A DNA stretch of 64,000 nucleotides from Vicinamibacteria bacterium. Its GTDB lineage: Bacteria; Acidobacteriota; Vicinamibacteria; Vicinamibacterales; UBA8438. The notes beneath the pieces are model-generated. The model was not told the origin of the DNA, ran no database searches, and saw nothing but the letters and a program-made list of their open reading frames with translations. The stretch is from assembly GCA_022820675.1 (NCBI GenBank), contig JAJEFC010000015.1, forward strand, positions 55,085-119,084, written 5' to 3'. Shown here piece by piece: positions 1-9,167 of this stretch (the first letter of the stretch is position 1; each line of letters begins with the position of its first letter). The translations under genes and the position numbers were made by a program.

Positions 1-854
1 CCGAGTACCGGGGACGGGAGTTCCTGACGGAAGAGGAGGTCGCGGCGCTCGAGACCGCGGCGCTCGCCGAGGAGGAACGCCGGCTGAATCGGCCGGCGGA
101 GCGGGCGCCCACGGGGGGAGATGTCGATTACCGGCCCGACGGCAGCCTGGGCGCCGACGCCTTCTGGTTCGACGAGGGCACCGCCTGGGTGCCGAGCGGG
201 CGCACGTCGCTGATCGTCGAGCCGCCGGACGGGCGAATCCCCTACACGCCGACGGCGCGCGACGGTGAACGGCCGTACGGGACGGGCCCCTGGGACTCGC
301 ACATGGACCTCGACACGGGCGAGCGGTGCATCAGTGACGGGTTGTCGCAGATCTGGTTCGGCGACAACCCGAACCACCAGATCTTCCAGACGCCGACCGA
401 CGTAGTGATCGTGCACGAGATGTACCGGCAGCGTCGGATCATCCCCATCGACGGTCGCCCTCGGACCGGCATCGCGCAGTGGAACGGCGAGGCGAGCGGC
501 CGGTGGGAAGGGAACACGCTGGTGGTCGAGAGCCGCCACTTTCCCGATCGGCCGGCCGACCGGTTCCGCCACGTCTGGCGCGCGCCTGCCGCGACTCTCC
601 ACGTGGTCGAACGGTTCACGCGGGTCGACGCCCAGAGGATCGACTACGAGGTGACGATCGCCGATCCGACCCGCTTCACCCGGCCGTGGACCGTCCGCTT
701 CCCGCTGTCCGCGGACGCGGCGTCGCAGGGGGTGACGTCGGGGCCCCTCTTTGAGTTCGCCTGCCACGAGGGGAACTACGCGCTCCCGAACGTGCTGCGC
801 GGTGCTCGCGCACAGGATGCGACGAGGGCGGCTGTTCGTTCCGACAGGCCGTGA
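1..854 (+). CDS. secreted hypothetical protein, 5' end outside window
   Basis: The reading frame is open from base 3, so this is the C-terminal 283 residues of a gene that begins before the window. It belongs to the same family as the genes at 47178 and 56778. Shared signatures are a FLTEEEVAALE segment, the core QIFQTPTDVVIVHE, then GRWEGNTLVVESRHF, LHVVERFTR and a closing FACHEGNY motif. The complete homologue at 47178 has a signal peptide, so this one is probably also exported. I know no biochemical function for the family; proteins like it are common in Acidobacteria and are usually annotated hypothetical. The frame ends in TGA at 852-854. No gene follows for about 500 bases. Confidence 0.75.
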   Translation, partial: EYRGREFLTEEEVAALETAALAEEERRLNRPAERAPTGGDVDYRPDGSLGADAFWFDEGTAWVPSGRTSLIVEPPDGRIPYTPTARDGERPYGTGPWDSHMDLDTGERCISDGLSQIWFGDNPNHQIFQTPTDVVIVHEMYRQRRIIPIDGRPRTGIAQWNGEASGRWEGNTLVVESRHFPDRPADRFRHVWRAPAATLHVVERFTRVDAQRIDYEVTIADPTRFTRPWTVRFPLSADAASQGVTSGPLFEFACHEGNYALPNVLRGARAQDATRAAVRSDRP

Positions 855-931
855 GTGGTAGCTCGCTACCTGGGTAACTCGGGAACGATCTTGGGGTCGG
901 ATATGCCGTATTCCGTTGACCAGGGACCCCG

Positions 932-1369
932 TCAGGGTGATCGAAGCACGGTCGCCTCGACGCGGTGAGCGCGAGATGGCCAGCTCGAAGAAGCCGGCAG
1001 AAGGGGCTGGTCAGGCACATCTGCTCCGGGGTTCGGCAGTCCGGCGTGAGGAGTGCCGGAATGGCGACGAGCGCGGGCGCGGGCGGTGGCGACGTTGAGG
1101 CGGTGCAGGCTGTAGAGGAACTCCATGCCGCAACGGCGCTTCTTCGGGCGGTCGAGGTGGAAGGTCGGGGTGTCGGGGGCCTACTTGTCCCGGAACTTGT
1201 CGACCGTGCCAGGCCGTCCAGGGTGCCGGCCATCTCCTCGCGCGCCCACAGCCCACGCGGTGCCGACGGCGAGGTTCGCGTCGCCGTCAGCGAGCGCCTC
1301 GGCCCCACCTCCGCGTTGGAGGATCATCCGGGCTCCCGTGTGTAGGTCTTTGCCCGGCGGCCCCAGCAC
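932..1369 (-). pseudogene. degenerate reading frame of unknown origin
   Basis: Between the first gene and the PIN fragment no intact gene is visible. On the minus strand one frame runs from about 1369 to 932 and is broken by a single TAG at 1181. It reads GARMILQRGGGAEALADGD before the stop and PKKRRCGMEFLYSLHRLNV after it. The pieces look protein-like but I cannot place them in a family. A decayed transposase is one possibility, with no catalytic motif to support it. The rest of 855-1368 shows nothing recognisable. Confidence 0.2.
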
Positions 1370-1773
1370 CGGGAGGGAGCGATGCCGTCGAGCGGTTGCT
1401 GGCCTCGGGTGATGTTGCGGCCATCAGCCGACTGTCGGAGGTGGAGGTCGCATCGGCGCTCGCTCGCCGGACGCGCATCGGTGATGTCACGCCCGAAGAG
1501 CGCGACGTGGCGCTTGCGACGCTGGAGCGGGATCTGGCCTCGTTCGTGGTCGTGGAGTTGGTGGCGGACGTCGCATCGCGCGCGCGTACGCTGCTCAACG
1601 CGTACTCCCTGCGTGCATCCGATGCCATCCAGCTCGCGAGCTGCCATCTCTTGCGGGAGAGGTTGGACCACAACGTGCCGTTCGTGGCGTTCGACGAGCG
1701 GCTGGTCGTGGTCGCCCGCGAGTCGGGCGCCACAGTCCTGGGTGCTGCGGGCCACGGCTTGAAACGCCGATAG
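1369..1773 (+). pseudogene. PIN-domain toxin (VapC-like), N-terminus lost
   Basis: The frame carries the middle and end of a PIN-domain ribonuclease: GGSDAVERLLAS, then SRLSEVEVASALARR with the conserved acidic residue, the AYSLRASDAIQLASCHLL segment holding the second acidic cluster, and FVAFDERLVVVARESG near the end. Intact VapC proteins of this subgroup begin with a strand like YLDTSALVKLY that supplies the first catalytic aspartate. Here the bases upstream encode an unrelated peptide, so the first strand is missing. No antitoxin gene precedes it. I read it as a truncated toxin left in a decaying region, next to a broken recombinase. A non-standard start with a divergent N-terminus is the alternative. 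Confidence 0.55.
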
Positions 1774-1793
1774 CTCGTCCCTCGGGCGTCCGG

Positions 1794-2370
1794 GTGGACT
1801 CGGGGCGCGCGGGCGGGGCGCGGGTCTTGTTCCGGGCCGCGGCCGCCGGCGTGGACGTGGTCGGCGCTCCGCGGGACCTGGTGTCGGTCGACCAGATCGT
1901 GCAGGGACTGGGGGCGGAGACGTTGTCCGTCTCGGCGCGCAACCATCGACGGGATGCGCTGACGAACTTGGTGAAGGTTCTCTACAGGCGGCGCGCCGCG
2001 GCCGAGCTGGTGGACCTCGTCCGGTTCAAGCGTCTGGCTCCGCGGCCACGGTGGCTCGACCGCGCTCACATCGCGGACGTGCTGTCGCAGTTGACGCCGG
2101 GGTCCAAAACCGTAGTACGCTTAAGGCTGATGCACTGGACGGGCATGCGCCCGTCGCGACGGGGCTTCGCCGGACGGGCTCGGATGTGGCCGACATCCAG
2201 GATCTGTACGGGCACACGGATCCGCAGACGACGATGATCTACGCGCCACCGCAGTTGCCGAAGCCATCCGGCGTTTGGAGCGTGCCGATGTGGCGTCAAA
2301 ACCCGCGAAGGAGGAGATTCGGCTGGCAGTACCGGCTGGCAGTACCGACCGAACACCCGTAAGTCGTTGA
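1794..2370 (+). pseudogene. tyrosine recombinase (phage-type integrase), deleted and frameshifted
   Basis: Three frames together spell a phage-type integrase. The first (from 1794) holds the core-binding region RNHRRDALTNLVKVLYRRR and the start of the catalytic domain, ending in RLRLMHWTGMRPS with the first catalytic arginine. The text then jumps to another frame at ATGLRRTGSDVADIQDLYGH, which carries the second arginine region and the HTDPQTTMIYAPP box with the nucleophilic tyrosine. About 80 to 100 residues between these are gone. A second frameshift leads into AEAIRRLERADVASKPAKEE, ending at TGA 2368-2370. The remnant stops 11 bases before tRNA-Arg, the normal position of an integrase beside its tRNA attachment site. 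It cannot make a working recombinase. Confidence 0.8.
2321..2346 (+). repeat. 13-bp tandem duplication
   Basis: The 13-mer ggctggcagtacc occurs twice without spacer in the last codons of the integrase remnant. It is probably a slippage product in decaying sequence. Confidence 0.7.
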
Positions 2371-2381
2371 TTCTAAAGCAC

Positions 2382-2458
2382 GCGCCCTTAGCTCAGCTGG
2401 ATAGAGCGTCTGGCTACGAACCAGGAGGCCGCAGGTTCGAATCCTGCAGGGCGCGCCA
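2382..2458 (+). tRNA. tRNA-Arg (anticodon ACG)
   Basis: This is a complete 77-nt cloverleaf. The acceptor strand gcgccct pairs with agggcgc, the D arm is gctcagctggatagagc, the anticodon loop is ctacgaa (anticodon ACG, closed by tctgg/ccagg), and the T arm is gcagg-ttcgaat-cctgc. The discriminator is G and the CCA end is encoded. It reads the CGN box after A34 is converted to inosine by TadA, which is also encoded in this window. An integrase remnant ends 11 bases upstream, so this tRNA is a likely past attachment site. Confidence 0.97.
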
Positions 2459-2888
2459 CTTCCTCCCTTCACGACGCCGTCCCGATCCCGAGCGCGGCCG
2501 GCCGGGGGCCCGCGGCGGCTCCGTTCATGGCGCCGACGGGCATCGCCGCCGCCTTCCCTGGCGTCGCGCTCATGCCGAGTCCTGTCGTCTGCCTCATCGC
2601 GCGTCTTGTTCTCGGCATCCGCCGGACCCGCTGGGCCGTCGTCCGCCGATGCAGCGTATCCATCGTATCCTACGCAGCAGCAGGTCCCCCGGGGCCGAGG
2701 TCGGGCCAGGCGGTCGCGGCGACGGTTCGCTGCCGTCGGCGGGGCGGCTGTCCGGCCGGGCCGGGACGTGCGAGCCCGGCGCTCCGGAACGGGAGCCAGG
2801 GCTCCGTCCGGCATCGGCCGGTCGTTTGAACGCAACGCTCCCCGGCGATAGACTGCCTGCGACAGGATACGACGGCTGGAGGAGAACC
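2459..2888. other. intergenic, no gene seen
   Basis: This is GC-rich sequence between tRNA-Arg and the PQQ dehydrogenase. A reading frame that runs through the tRNA into the dehydrogenase is open by chance. A short direct repeat cgtatcc at about 2657-2670 is the only pattern noted. The ribosome-binding site ggctggaggagaacc lies just before the GTG at 2889. Confidence 0.6.
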
Positions 2889-4871
2889 GTGTCACTCAGA
2901 CGGATGCGTTCGACCCTCGACTCGTTCATGCTCGCGCTGCTCGTGCTCGCACCGCTCGTGCTCGCGGCCCCCGCCCCGGCGCAGCCGGCCGGCGACCTCG
3001 AGTGGCCGACCTACGGCGGCGACCTCGCGAGCACCCGCTACTCGCCGGCCGACCAGATTACGGCCGACAACTTCGCCGATCTCGAGCTCGCGTGGACGCT
3101 GAGCACGGACAACTTCGGCCCCGAGCCCGAGTACAACCTGCAGTCGACCCCCCTCATGGTCGGCGGGGTGCTGTACACGACGGCGGGCACGCGGCGGGCC
3201 GTCGTCGCCGCCGACGCCGCGACGGGCGAGCTGCTGTGGACGCACCGCCTCGACGAGGGCGAGCGCGGCGCGGCGGCCCCTCGGCGGCTGTCCGGCCGCG
3301 GCCTGGCGTACCGCGACGACGGCGGGGCGGGCGAGATCTTCTACGTCACGCCGGGCTACCAGCTCATCGGCCTCGACGCCGCGACGGGCCGGCGGCTGCC
3401 GAGCTTCGGGACGGACGGCATCGTCGACCTGAAGCTGACCCTGGACCAGGACATCGACCCGGTGACGGGCGAGGTGGGGCTGCACGCCGCCCCGATCGTC
3501 GCCGGCGACACCATCGTGGTCGGGGCCGCCCACCTGCCGGGCGGCCGGCCGCGGTCGATGCAGAACGTCAAGGGCCACATCCGCGGCTTCGACGCCCGTA
3601 CCGGCGAGCGCAAGTGGATCTTCCACACCGTGCCCGGGGCCGACGAGTTCGGCAACGACACCTGGCTCGGCGACTCGTGGCGTTACACGGGCAACACCGG
3701 CGTGTGGGGGCAGATGACCGTCGACGCCGAGCTCGGCATCGCCTACTTCGCCACCGAGATGCCCACCAACGACTACTACGGCGGGCACCGGCACGGCGAC
3801 AACCTGTTCTCGGACAGCCTCGTGGCCGTCGACCTCGAGACCGGCGAGCGCCTCTGGCACTTCCAGTTCATCCACCACGACGTGTGGGACTGGGACCTGC
3901 CGTGCGCGCCCATCCTGGTCGACATCACCGTGGACGGGCGGGAGATCAAGGCCATCGCCCAGCCCAGCAAGCAGACGTGGCTCTACGTCTTCGACCGCGT
4001 CACCGGCGAGCCGGTGTGGCCCATCGAGGAGCGCCCCGTCGAGGCGTCGAACGTGCCGGGCGAGCTGCTGTCGCTCACCCAGCCGTTCCCGACCAGGCCC
4101 GCAGCCTACGACCGGCAGGGGGTGGGCATCGAAGACCTGATCGACTTCACGCCCGAGCTGCGGGCCGAGGCCGAGCGCATCGTCTCGAACTACCGCATGG
4201 GCCCCATCTTCACGCCGCCGACGGTCTCGGTGCCGGAGGGGCCGTGGGGCACCCTGATGCTGCCGTCGCAGGCGGGGGGCACGAACTGGCCGGGGGCCTC
4301 GTACGACCCCGAGACCGGCATCATGTACCTCTACAGCTACACGCAGGTCGTGTCGCTGGGGCTCGTCAACGACCCCGAGCAGTCGGACATGAACTTCATC
4401 CGGGGGCGGGCGCCGGAGATCTCGGCCGCCGAGGCGTCGCTGACCATCGAGGGCATTCCCATCATCAAGCCGCCGTGGGGCCGCATCACCGCCATCGACC
4501 TGAACGAGGGCGAGATCCTCTGGCAGGTGCCGCACGGCGAGACGCCCGACAACATCCGGAACCACCCCCGGCTGGAGGGGGTCGACATCCCGCGCACCGG
4601 GCGCGTCGGCCGCATCGGGACGCTGAACACGAAGACTCTCGTCATCGCCGGTGAGGGGGGCATCTTCACCACGCCGTCGGGCGAGCCCGGGGCGATGCTG
4701 CGCGCCTACGACAAGATGACCGGCGAGGAGGTCGGCGAGGTCTACATGCCGGCGCCCCAGTCGGGGTCGCCGATGACCTACGTGCTCGACGGCGTGCAGT
4801 ACATCGTGGTCGCCACCAGCGGCAGCGGCCAGCCCGGGCGGCTGCTGGCGTACCGGCTGCCGCTGGAGTAG
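2889..4871 (+). CDS. secreted PQQ-dependent (glucose-type) dehydrogenase
   Basis: The 660-residue quinoprotein has an eight-bladed propeller of the type found in the soluble part of membrane glucose dehydrogenase. It lacks the five N-terminal membrane helices and has a cleavable signal peptide instead (hydrophobic stretch near residues 13-30). Blade motifs of the form DAATGELLWTH, DARTGERKWIFHT and DLETGERLWHFQF recur. The family landmarks EWPTYGGDLASTRYSP, TNDYYGGHRHGDN and HHDVWDWDLP are present. It should oxidise an alcohol or sugar in the periplasm with PQQ and pass electrons to the respiratory chain; the substrate cannot be told from sequence. I chose GTG 2889 because ggaggag precedes it and the signal peptide follows directly. 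A paralogue is encoded at 42436-44415. No c-type cytochrome domain is attached. Confidence 0.88.
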   Translation: MSLRRMRSTLDSFMLALLVLAPLVLAAPAPAQPAGDLEWPTYGGDLASTRYSPADQITADNFADLELAWTLSTDNFGPEPEYNLQSTPLMVGGVLYTTAGTRRAVVAADAATGELLWTHRLDEGERGAAAPRRLSGRGLAYRDDGGAGEIFYVTPGYQLIGLDAATGRRLPSFGTDGIVDLKLTLDQDIDPVTGEVGLHAAPIVAGDTIVVGAAHLPGGRPRSMQNVKGHIRGFDARTGERKWIFHTVPGADEFGNDTWLGDSWRYTGNTGVWGQMTVDAELGIAYFATEMPTNDYYGGHRHGDNLFSDSLVAVDLETGERLWHFQFIHHDVWDWDLPCAPILVDITVDGREIKAIAQPSKQTWLYVFDRVTGEPVWPIEERPVEASNVPGELLSLTQPFPTRPAAYDRQGVGIEDLIDFTPELRAEAERIVSNYRMGPIFTPPTVSVPEGPWGTLMLPSQAGGTNWPGASYDPETGIMYLYSYTQVVSLGLVNDPEQSDMNFIRGRAPEISAAEASLTIEGIPIIKPPWGRITAIDLNEGEILWQVPHGETPDNIRNHPRLEGVDIPRTGRVGRIGTLNTKTLVIAGEGGIFTTPSGEPGAMLRAYDKMTGEEVGEVYMPAPQSGSPMTYVLDGVQYIVVATSGSGQPGRLLAYRLPLE

Positions 4872-5144
4872 ACCTGCACCAACGAACGGGCAGACTGCTG
4901 CGGGGGTTGGTGGCGGCAAGCGAAGACGTAACGTGACGATCGGCGGACCGGTGTCCACCCCGCGGAAAGTGGGTGCGAACGCCTCGTGTTCAGCGGATCC
5001 GCGTGGCGGCAGGCGATGGAACAGCGGGGCGGCAGTTCCGGTCGGGCGGCCTGCGCCGTGAGCGTGAGCGGAGTCCGGCGGCGGCAGCAGTACCGCAAGG
5101 GCGATTACAGGGGCTTGGGCGGCACATCACGAAGGAGCGGCGCC

Positions 5145-6335
5145 ATGACTCGCAACGGCACAGCCATCGACCGCCGGCGGTTTCTGCAGACGGGTGCGCT
5201 CGGCCTCGGGGCCGGCGCGCTCGGCCCGGGCCTGGCCGCGAGCCAGGGCGGCGGCATCGGGTCCGGGAGCGCGGTCGAGCCGGGCAGCGGCCGAGTCCGA
5301 ATGTCCGGCGACGGCCTGGGGCTGACGCCGGCCGACCACGGTCGGATCCTCAGCCGGCTGGCCGACGAGGGGCGCATCGCCCGCGACAGCTACTCGAACG
5401 GCGGCGTCGTCGCCGAGCTCGAAGAGCGGTTCGCGGCCCTGCTCGGCAAGGAGCGCGCGGTGTTCATGCCCACCGGCACCCTCGCCAACCACCTCGCGGT
5501 GCGGGCCCTCGCGGGCGGCCGGGGCCGGGCCATCCTGCAGGCCGAGAGCCACCTCTACAACGACTCGGGCGACTGCGTGCAGACGCTGAGCGGCATCACC
5601 ATCATGCCGCTGGCGCCGGGTCGGGCCACGTTCACCCTCGAGGAGGTCGAGGAGGTCATCGACCGCACCGCGAGCGGCCGGGTGTCGAGGCCGGTGTCGG
5701 TGATCTCCGTCGAGACGCCGGTGCGGCGGCGCTTCGGCGAGCGGTTCGACCAGGCCGAGCTCGACCGCATCACCGCGTTCGCGCGCGAGCGCGGCATCGG
5801 GCTGCACATGGACGGCGCCCGGCTCTTCCTGCAGAGCGCCTGCACCGGTGTCGACGTGGCCGAGTACGCGCGCCCGTTCGACACGGTCTACGTCTCGCTC
5901 TACAAGTACTTCAACTCGGCGTCCGGCGCGATCCTGGCCGGCCCGCGGGCCCTGCTCGACGACATGTACCACACCCGCCGCATGTTCGGGGCGGGGCTGC
6001 CCGGCGCGTGGCCGTTCGCGGCGGTGGCCCTGCACCACGTGCCGGGCTTCGTCGGCCGGTTTCGACGGGCGGTCGAGACCTCCGAGGCGTTCATCGAGCG
6101 CATCACCCGGCACGAGGCGTTCGCGGTGGAGCGGATGCCGGCCCCGACCAACCTCTTCCGGCTGCGCGTGTCCGCCGCCGACCCGGCCGGGTTCCGCGCG
6201 CGGCTGCGCGAGCACGGCGTCGATCTGGGAGGCGTCCGACCCGACGGCACCATCCTGGTCGGCGTCAACGAGACCTGGAACCGCGCGACCGCCGAGACCC
6301 TGGTAGATCACTTCACGTCTTCCCTGGACGCGTAG
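5145..6335 (+). CDS. Tat-exported threonine aldolase-like PLP enzyme
   Basis: The 396-residue protein is a fold-type I PLP enzyme of the threonine aldolase/beta-eliminating lyase family. The cofactor aspartate lies in HMDGARLF (D223) and the Schiff-base lysine in YVSLYKYFNS (K254). PTGTLANHLAV matches the phosphate-binding segment. Residues 1-35 form a twin-arginine signal: DRRRFLQTG followed by a glycine and alanine-rich hydrophobic stretch. Threonine aldolases normally act in the cytoplasm, splitting L-threonine or related beta-hydroxy amino acids to glycine and an aldehyde. Export after folding with PLP suggests a periplasmic role on amino acids or peptide-derived substrates, which is inference. 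ATG 5145 has gaaggagcggcgcc upstream and starts the Tat signal; longer in-frame starts do not. Confidence 0.85.
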   Translation: MTRNGTAIDRRRFLQTGALGLGAGALGPGLAASQGGGIGSGSAVEPGSGRVRMSGDGLGLTPADHGRILSRLADEGRIARDSYSNGGVVAELEERFAALLGKERAVFMPTGTLANHLAVRALAGGRGRAILQAESHLYNDSGDCVQTLSGITIMPLAPGRATFTLEEVEEVIDRTASGRVSRPVSVISVETPVRRRFGERFDQAELDRITAFARERGIGLHMDGARLFLQSACTGVDVAEYARPFDTVYVSLYKYFNSASGAILAGPRALLDDMYHTRRMFGAGLPGAWPFAAVALHHVPGFVGRFRRAVETSEAFIERITRHEAFAVERMPAPTNLFRLRVSAADPAGFRARLREHGVDLGGVRPDGTILVGVNETWNRATAETLVDHFTSSLDA

Positions 6336-6499
6336 CCCCCGTTGGGGCAGCGCGCGGACGGGCGGGGGCGCCGCCGCGGACGATCGCGGGCCGGGGCCCC
6401 CGTACCGTTGAGGCGCGCCCTGAGCCCGCCAGCCGTCGCCCGCGGCTCCGTTGGCGCTCACCCGCACCGTTCCGCGGCGCGGCCCCAGTCCGTTCAGAA

Positions 6500-6536
6500 A
6501 CTCTTAAGGGACTCTTAAGAAAGCACTTCCGTGCTT
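6500..6536. promoter_or_regulatory. direct repeat and small hairpin upstream of TonB receptor
   Basis: The 9-mer actcttaag occurs at 6500-6508 and 6511-6519, eleven bases apart, which is one helical turn. A hairpin aagcac-ttcc-gtgctt follows at 6521-6536. AT-rich words are rare in this GC-rich sequence, so this is probably the control region of the receptor gene at 6613 or a terminator of the lyase gene. Which one cannot be decided from sequence. Confidence 0.35.
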
Positions 6537-6612
6537 CTCGGGCATAGTGCATCCTCGCGCCGCGGCATCCATGCCGAATCGGCATGCGAGCGGGTCGCGC
6601 TGGAGGGACGCC

Positions 6613-8988
6613 GTGTTCGAGAAGGTTGGCGGATGGTGGAGCGTGAGAGTTCGCCGGCGTGCGCGCGCAATCGCGCCGGCATTCGTCGTTGCGTTGCTGT
6701 CGGCGGCGTCGCCGGGGCTCGCGCAGGCGCAGGGCGTCGTCACCGGCGTGGTGACCGACGACACCGGCGGCGTGCTGCCCGGCGCGGCGGTGGCGGTCGA
6801 GACCGCGGCCGGGGACCTGTTCGCGGTGAGCGACGAGACCGGCCGGTACACCGTCCGGGACGTGCCGTCGGGCCCCGCGACGCTGGTGGTGCGGCTGGTG
6901 AACTTCTCGACCGGCCGCGTCGACTTCACGGCGACGGCGGGCGAGCCGGTCACCGTCGACGTGCAGCTCGCGCTCGCCATTACCGCCGACGTCGTCGTCA
7001 CCGGCAGCCGCACCTTCCGGAACATCGCCGACCTCGACGACCCGCGCGAGAACCTCGTGGGGGTCGCGAGCTCGGCGAGCGTCGGCGCCGTCACCGCCGC
7101 CCAGCTCGAGGCGCGGCCCATCATGCGGCCGGGCGAGGTCCTCGAGTCGGTGCCCGGGTTCATCGTCAGCCAGCACAGCGGCGAGGGCAAGGCCAACCAG
7201 TACTACCTGCGCGGCTTCAACCTCGACCACGGCTCCGACTTCGCGACCACCCTCGCCGGCGTGCCCCTGAACGAGTCGTCCGGCGCCCACGCCCACGGCT
7301 ACACCGACGTCAACCAGCTCATCCCCGAGCTGGTCAGCGGCGTGCAGTACACCAAGGGCCCGTACTTCGCCGAGCACGGCGACGTCTCGGCCGCCGGCTC
7401 CGCGAACATCAGCTACGTGAACCGGCTCGACCGGCCGCTGTTCAGCCTCAGCGCCGGCGGGCAGGGGTGGGGGCGGGCCCTCGGCGCGGTGTCGCCGCAG
7501 GTGGCCGGCGGCGACCTCCTGATGGCCCTCGAGCTCGGCAGGAACGACGGCCCGTGGGAGCTCGAGGACAACATGCGGAAGGCGAACGGGGTGATCCGGT
7601 ACAGCCGGGGCGACCTGCGGAACGCCTTCTCGCTGACCGCGATGGGCTACGACGGCGACTGGAACGCGACCGACCAGATTCCGCGGCGCGCGGTCGAGCA
7701 GGGGCTGATCACGCGGTTCGGCAACGTCGACCCCACCGACGCCGGCCGCGCCTTCCGCTACTCGCTGGCGTTCGACGGCCTGCGGTCCCGCGCGAACCAG
7801 TCGACGCGGGTGACCGCCTACGCGCTGCGCGGCGGGCTGAACCTGTTCCAGAACTTCACCTACTTCCTGGAGAACCCGGTGGACGGCGACCAGGTCGAGC
7901 AGGAAGGGCAGCGCTGGAGCTCGGGGGCCCGGGTGGTGCACCGGCGCCTGGGCCGGGTCCTGAACCGGCCCGCCGAATCGTCGGTGGGGGCGTCGGTGCG
8001 CAACGACGCGGTCAGCACCGTCGGCCTCTACAACACCATCGCGAGGCGCCGCACCAACACCATCCGCGACGATGCGGTCGGGCAGACCACGGTCGGCCTG
8101 TTCGCCCAGAGCGAGATCGAGTGGAACCCCGTGTTCCGGACCACGCTGGGGATGCGCGGCGACCTCTACCGCTACGAGGTCGTCGCGCAGAACCCCCTGA
8201 ACTCAGGAAGCGGCGACACCGCGCTCGTGAGCCCCAAGCTCACCGCGGTGCTCGGGCCGTGGGCCGGCAGCGAGATCTACCTCAACTACGGCCGGGGCTT
8301 CCACAGCAACGACCCCCGGGCCGCGACCGTCCGCGTCGACCCCGCCAGCGGCGACCCCGTCGACCGCGAGGACCCCCTGGTGCCCGCCCGCGGCGGCGAG
8401 GTGGGCTTCCGCACCGTGGCCCTGTCGGGGCTGCAGTCCACGGTCGCCCTGTGGTACCTCTCGTTCGACTCCGAGCTCCTGTTCGTGGGCGACGCGGGCA
8501 TCACCGAGGCGAGCCGGCCCAGCCGCCGGTGGGGCGTCGAGTGGACCAACTACGCCCGCTTCACGCCCTGGATGACCGGCGAGGTCGACCTGTCGTTCTC
8601 GCGGGCGCGGTTCTCCGACGTCGATCCGGCCGGCAGCTTCATTCCCGGCGCCCTCGACCGGGTCGTCGGCGGCGCCCTCACCGTCGAGCCCACCCGCCGC
8701 GTGTTCGGCAGCGTCCGGCTGCGCCACTTCGGCCCCCGCCCGCTGATCGAGGACGCCTCGGTCCGCTCCGAGGCCACCACCATCTGGAACGGCGAGGTCG
8801 GCTTCCGCGTGAACGAGCGCATGAACGTCACCCTCGAGGGCTTCAACCTGCTGAACAGCGACGTGTCCGACATCGACTACTTCTACCTGTCGCGGCTGCC
8901 TGGCGAGCCGCTCGAGGGTGTCGAGGACGTCCACTTCCACCCGTCGCTGCCGCGCACCGCCCGGGTCATGCTGAACCTGACGTTGTGA
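6613..8988 (+). CDS. TonB-dependent outer membrane receptor
   Basis: The 791-residue receptor has a signal peptide ending near LAQAQG, then a carboxypeptidase-regulatory-like domain (GVVTGVVTDDTGGVLPGAAV onward). A plug domain follows with GEVLESVPGFIVSQHSGEG and YYLRGFNLDHGSDF, then a long beta-barrel ending in a typical C-terminal strand (ARVMLNLTL). The plug carries HAHGYTDVNQLIPELV, a histidine-rich segment seen in a distinct receptor subgroup; a metal or metal-chelate cargo is possible but not shown. It is shorter than the four Oar-like receptors downstream and is not a close relative. I chose GTG 6613 because ctggagggacgcc lies just before it and the signal peptide follows; GTG 6547 and ATG 6571 are in-frame alternatives. 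Confidence 0.85.
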   Translation: MFEKVGGWWSVRVRRRARAIAPAFVVALLSAASPGLAQAQGVVTGVVTDDTGGVLPGAAVAVETAAGDLFAVSDETGRYTVRDVPSGPATLVVRLVNFSTGRVDFTATAGEPVTVDVQLALAITADVVVTGSRTFRNIADLDDPRENLVGVASSASVGAVTAAQLEARPIMRPGEVLESVPGFIVSQHSGEGKANQYYLRGFNLDHGSDFATTLAGVPLNESSGAHAHGYTDVNQLIPELVSGVQYTKGPYFAEHGDVSAAGSANISYVNRLDRPLFSLSAGGQGWGRALGAVSPQVAGGDLLMALELGRNDGPWELEDNMRKANGVIRYSRGDLRNAFSLTAMGYDGDWNATDQIPRRAVEQGLITRFGNVDPTDAGRAFRYSLAFDGLRSRANQSTRVTAYALRGGLNLFQNFTYFLENPVDGDQVEQEGQRWSSGARVVHRRLGRVLNRPAESSVGASVRNDAVSTVGLYNTIARRRTNTIRDDAVGQTTVGLFAQSEIEWNPVFRTTLGMRGDLYRYEVVAQNPLNSGSGDTALVSPKLTAVLGPWAGSEIYLNYGRGFHSNDPRAATVRVDPASGDPVDREDPLVPARGGEVGFRTVALSGLQSTVALWYLSFDSELLFVGDAGITEASRPSRRWGVEWTNYARFTPWMTGEVDLSFSRARFSDVDPAGSFIPGALDRVVGGALTVEPTRRVFGSVRLRHFGPRPLIEDASVRSEATTIWNGEVGFRVNERMNVTLEGFNLLNSDVSDIDYFYLSRLPGEPLEGVEDVHFHPSLPRTARVMLNLTL

Positions 8989-9167
8989 CGGCGCGCGGGG
9001 AGACGGCCCTTCCTCTGAAACCTTTGCCGCGGCCGCGCCGTATACACCGGACAGGACCGGGGACGGCTGGCGGCATGGCTGACCGCGTACCTCGGGTGAA
9101 CACGCGGGCGCATGCGGTCCATCGACCCCCGGTCGTGCGGCATGGCCCGGAACCTGGGAGGGAAACA

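Noticed and set aside
2296..2895. Minus-strand frame with CRIRTCGLLVRSQTLYPAELRA
   Set aside because: This is the reverse translation of tRNA-Arg, a well-known artefact. It also runs through the integrase remnant.
2892..4958. Long minus-strand frame opposite the PQQ dehydrogenase
   Set aside because: High GC leaves the opposite frame open. Its translation is Arg/Val/Gly/Asp-rich without motifs, while the plus-strand frame has complete family motifs.
6521..6536. Sigma-54-type promoter of the first TonB receptor
   Set aside because: agcac-ttccg-tgctt has the wrong -24 doublet and is better read as a small hairpin.
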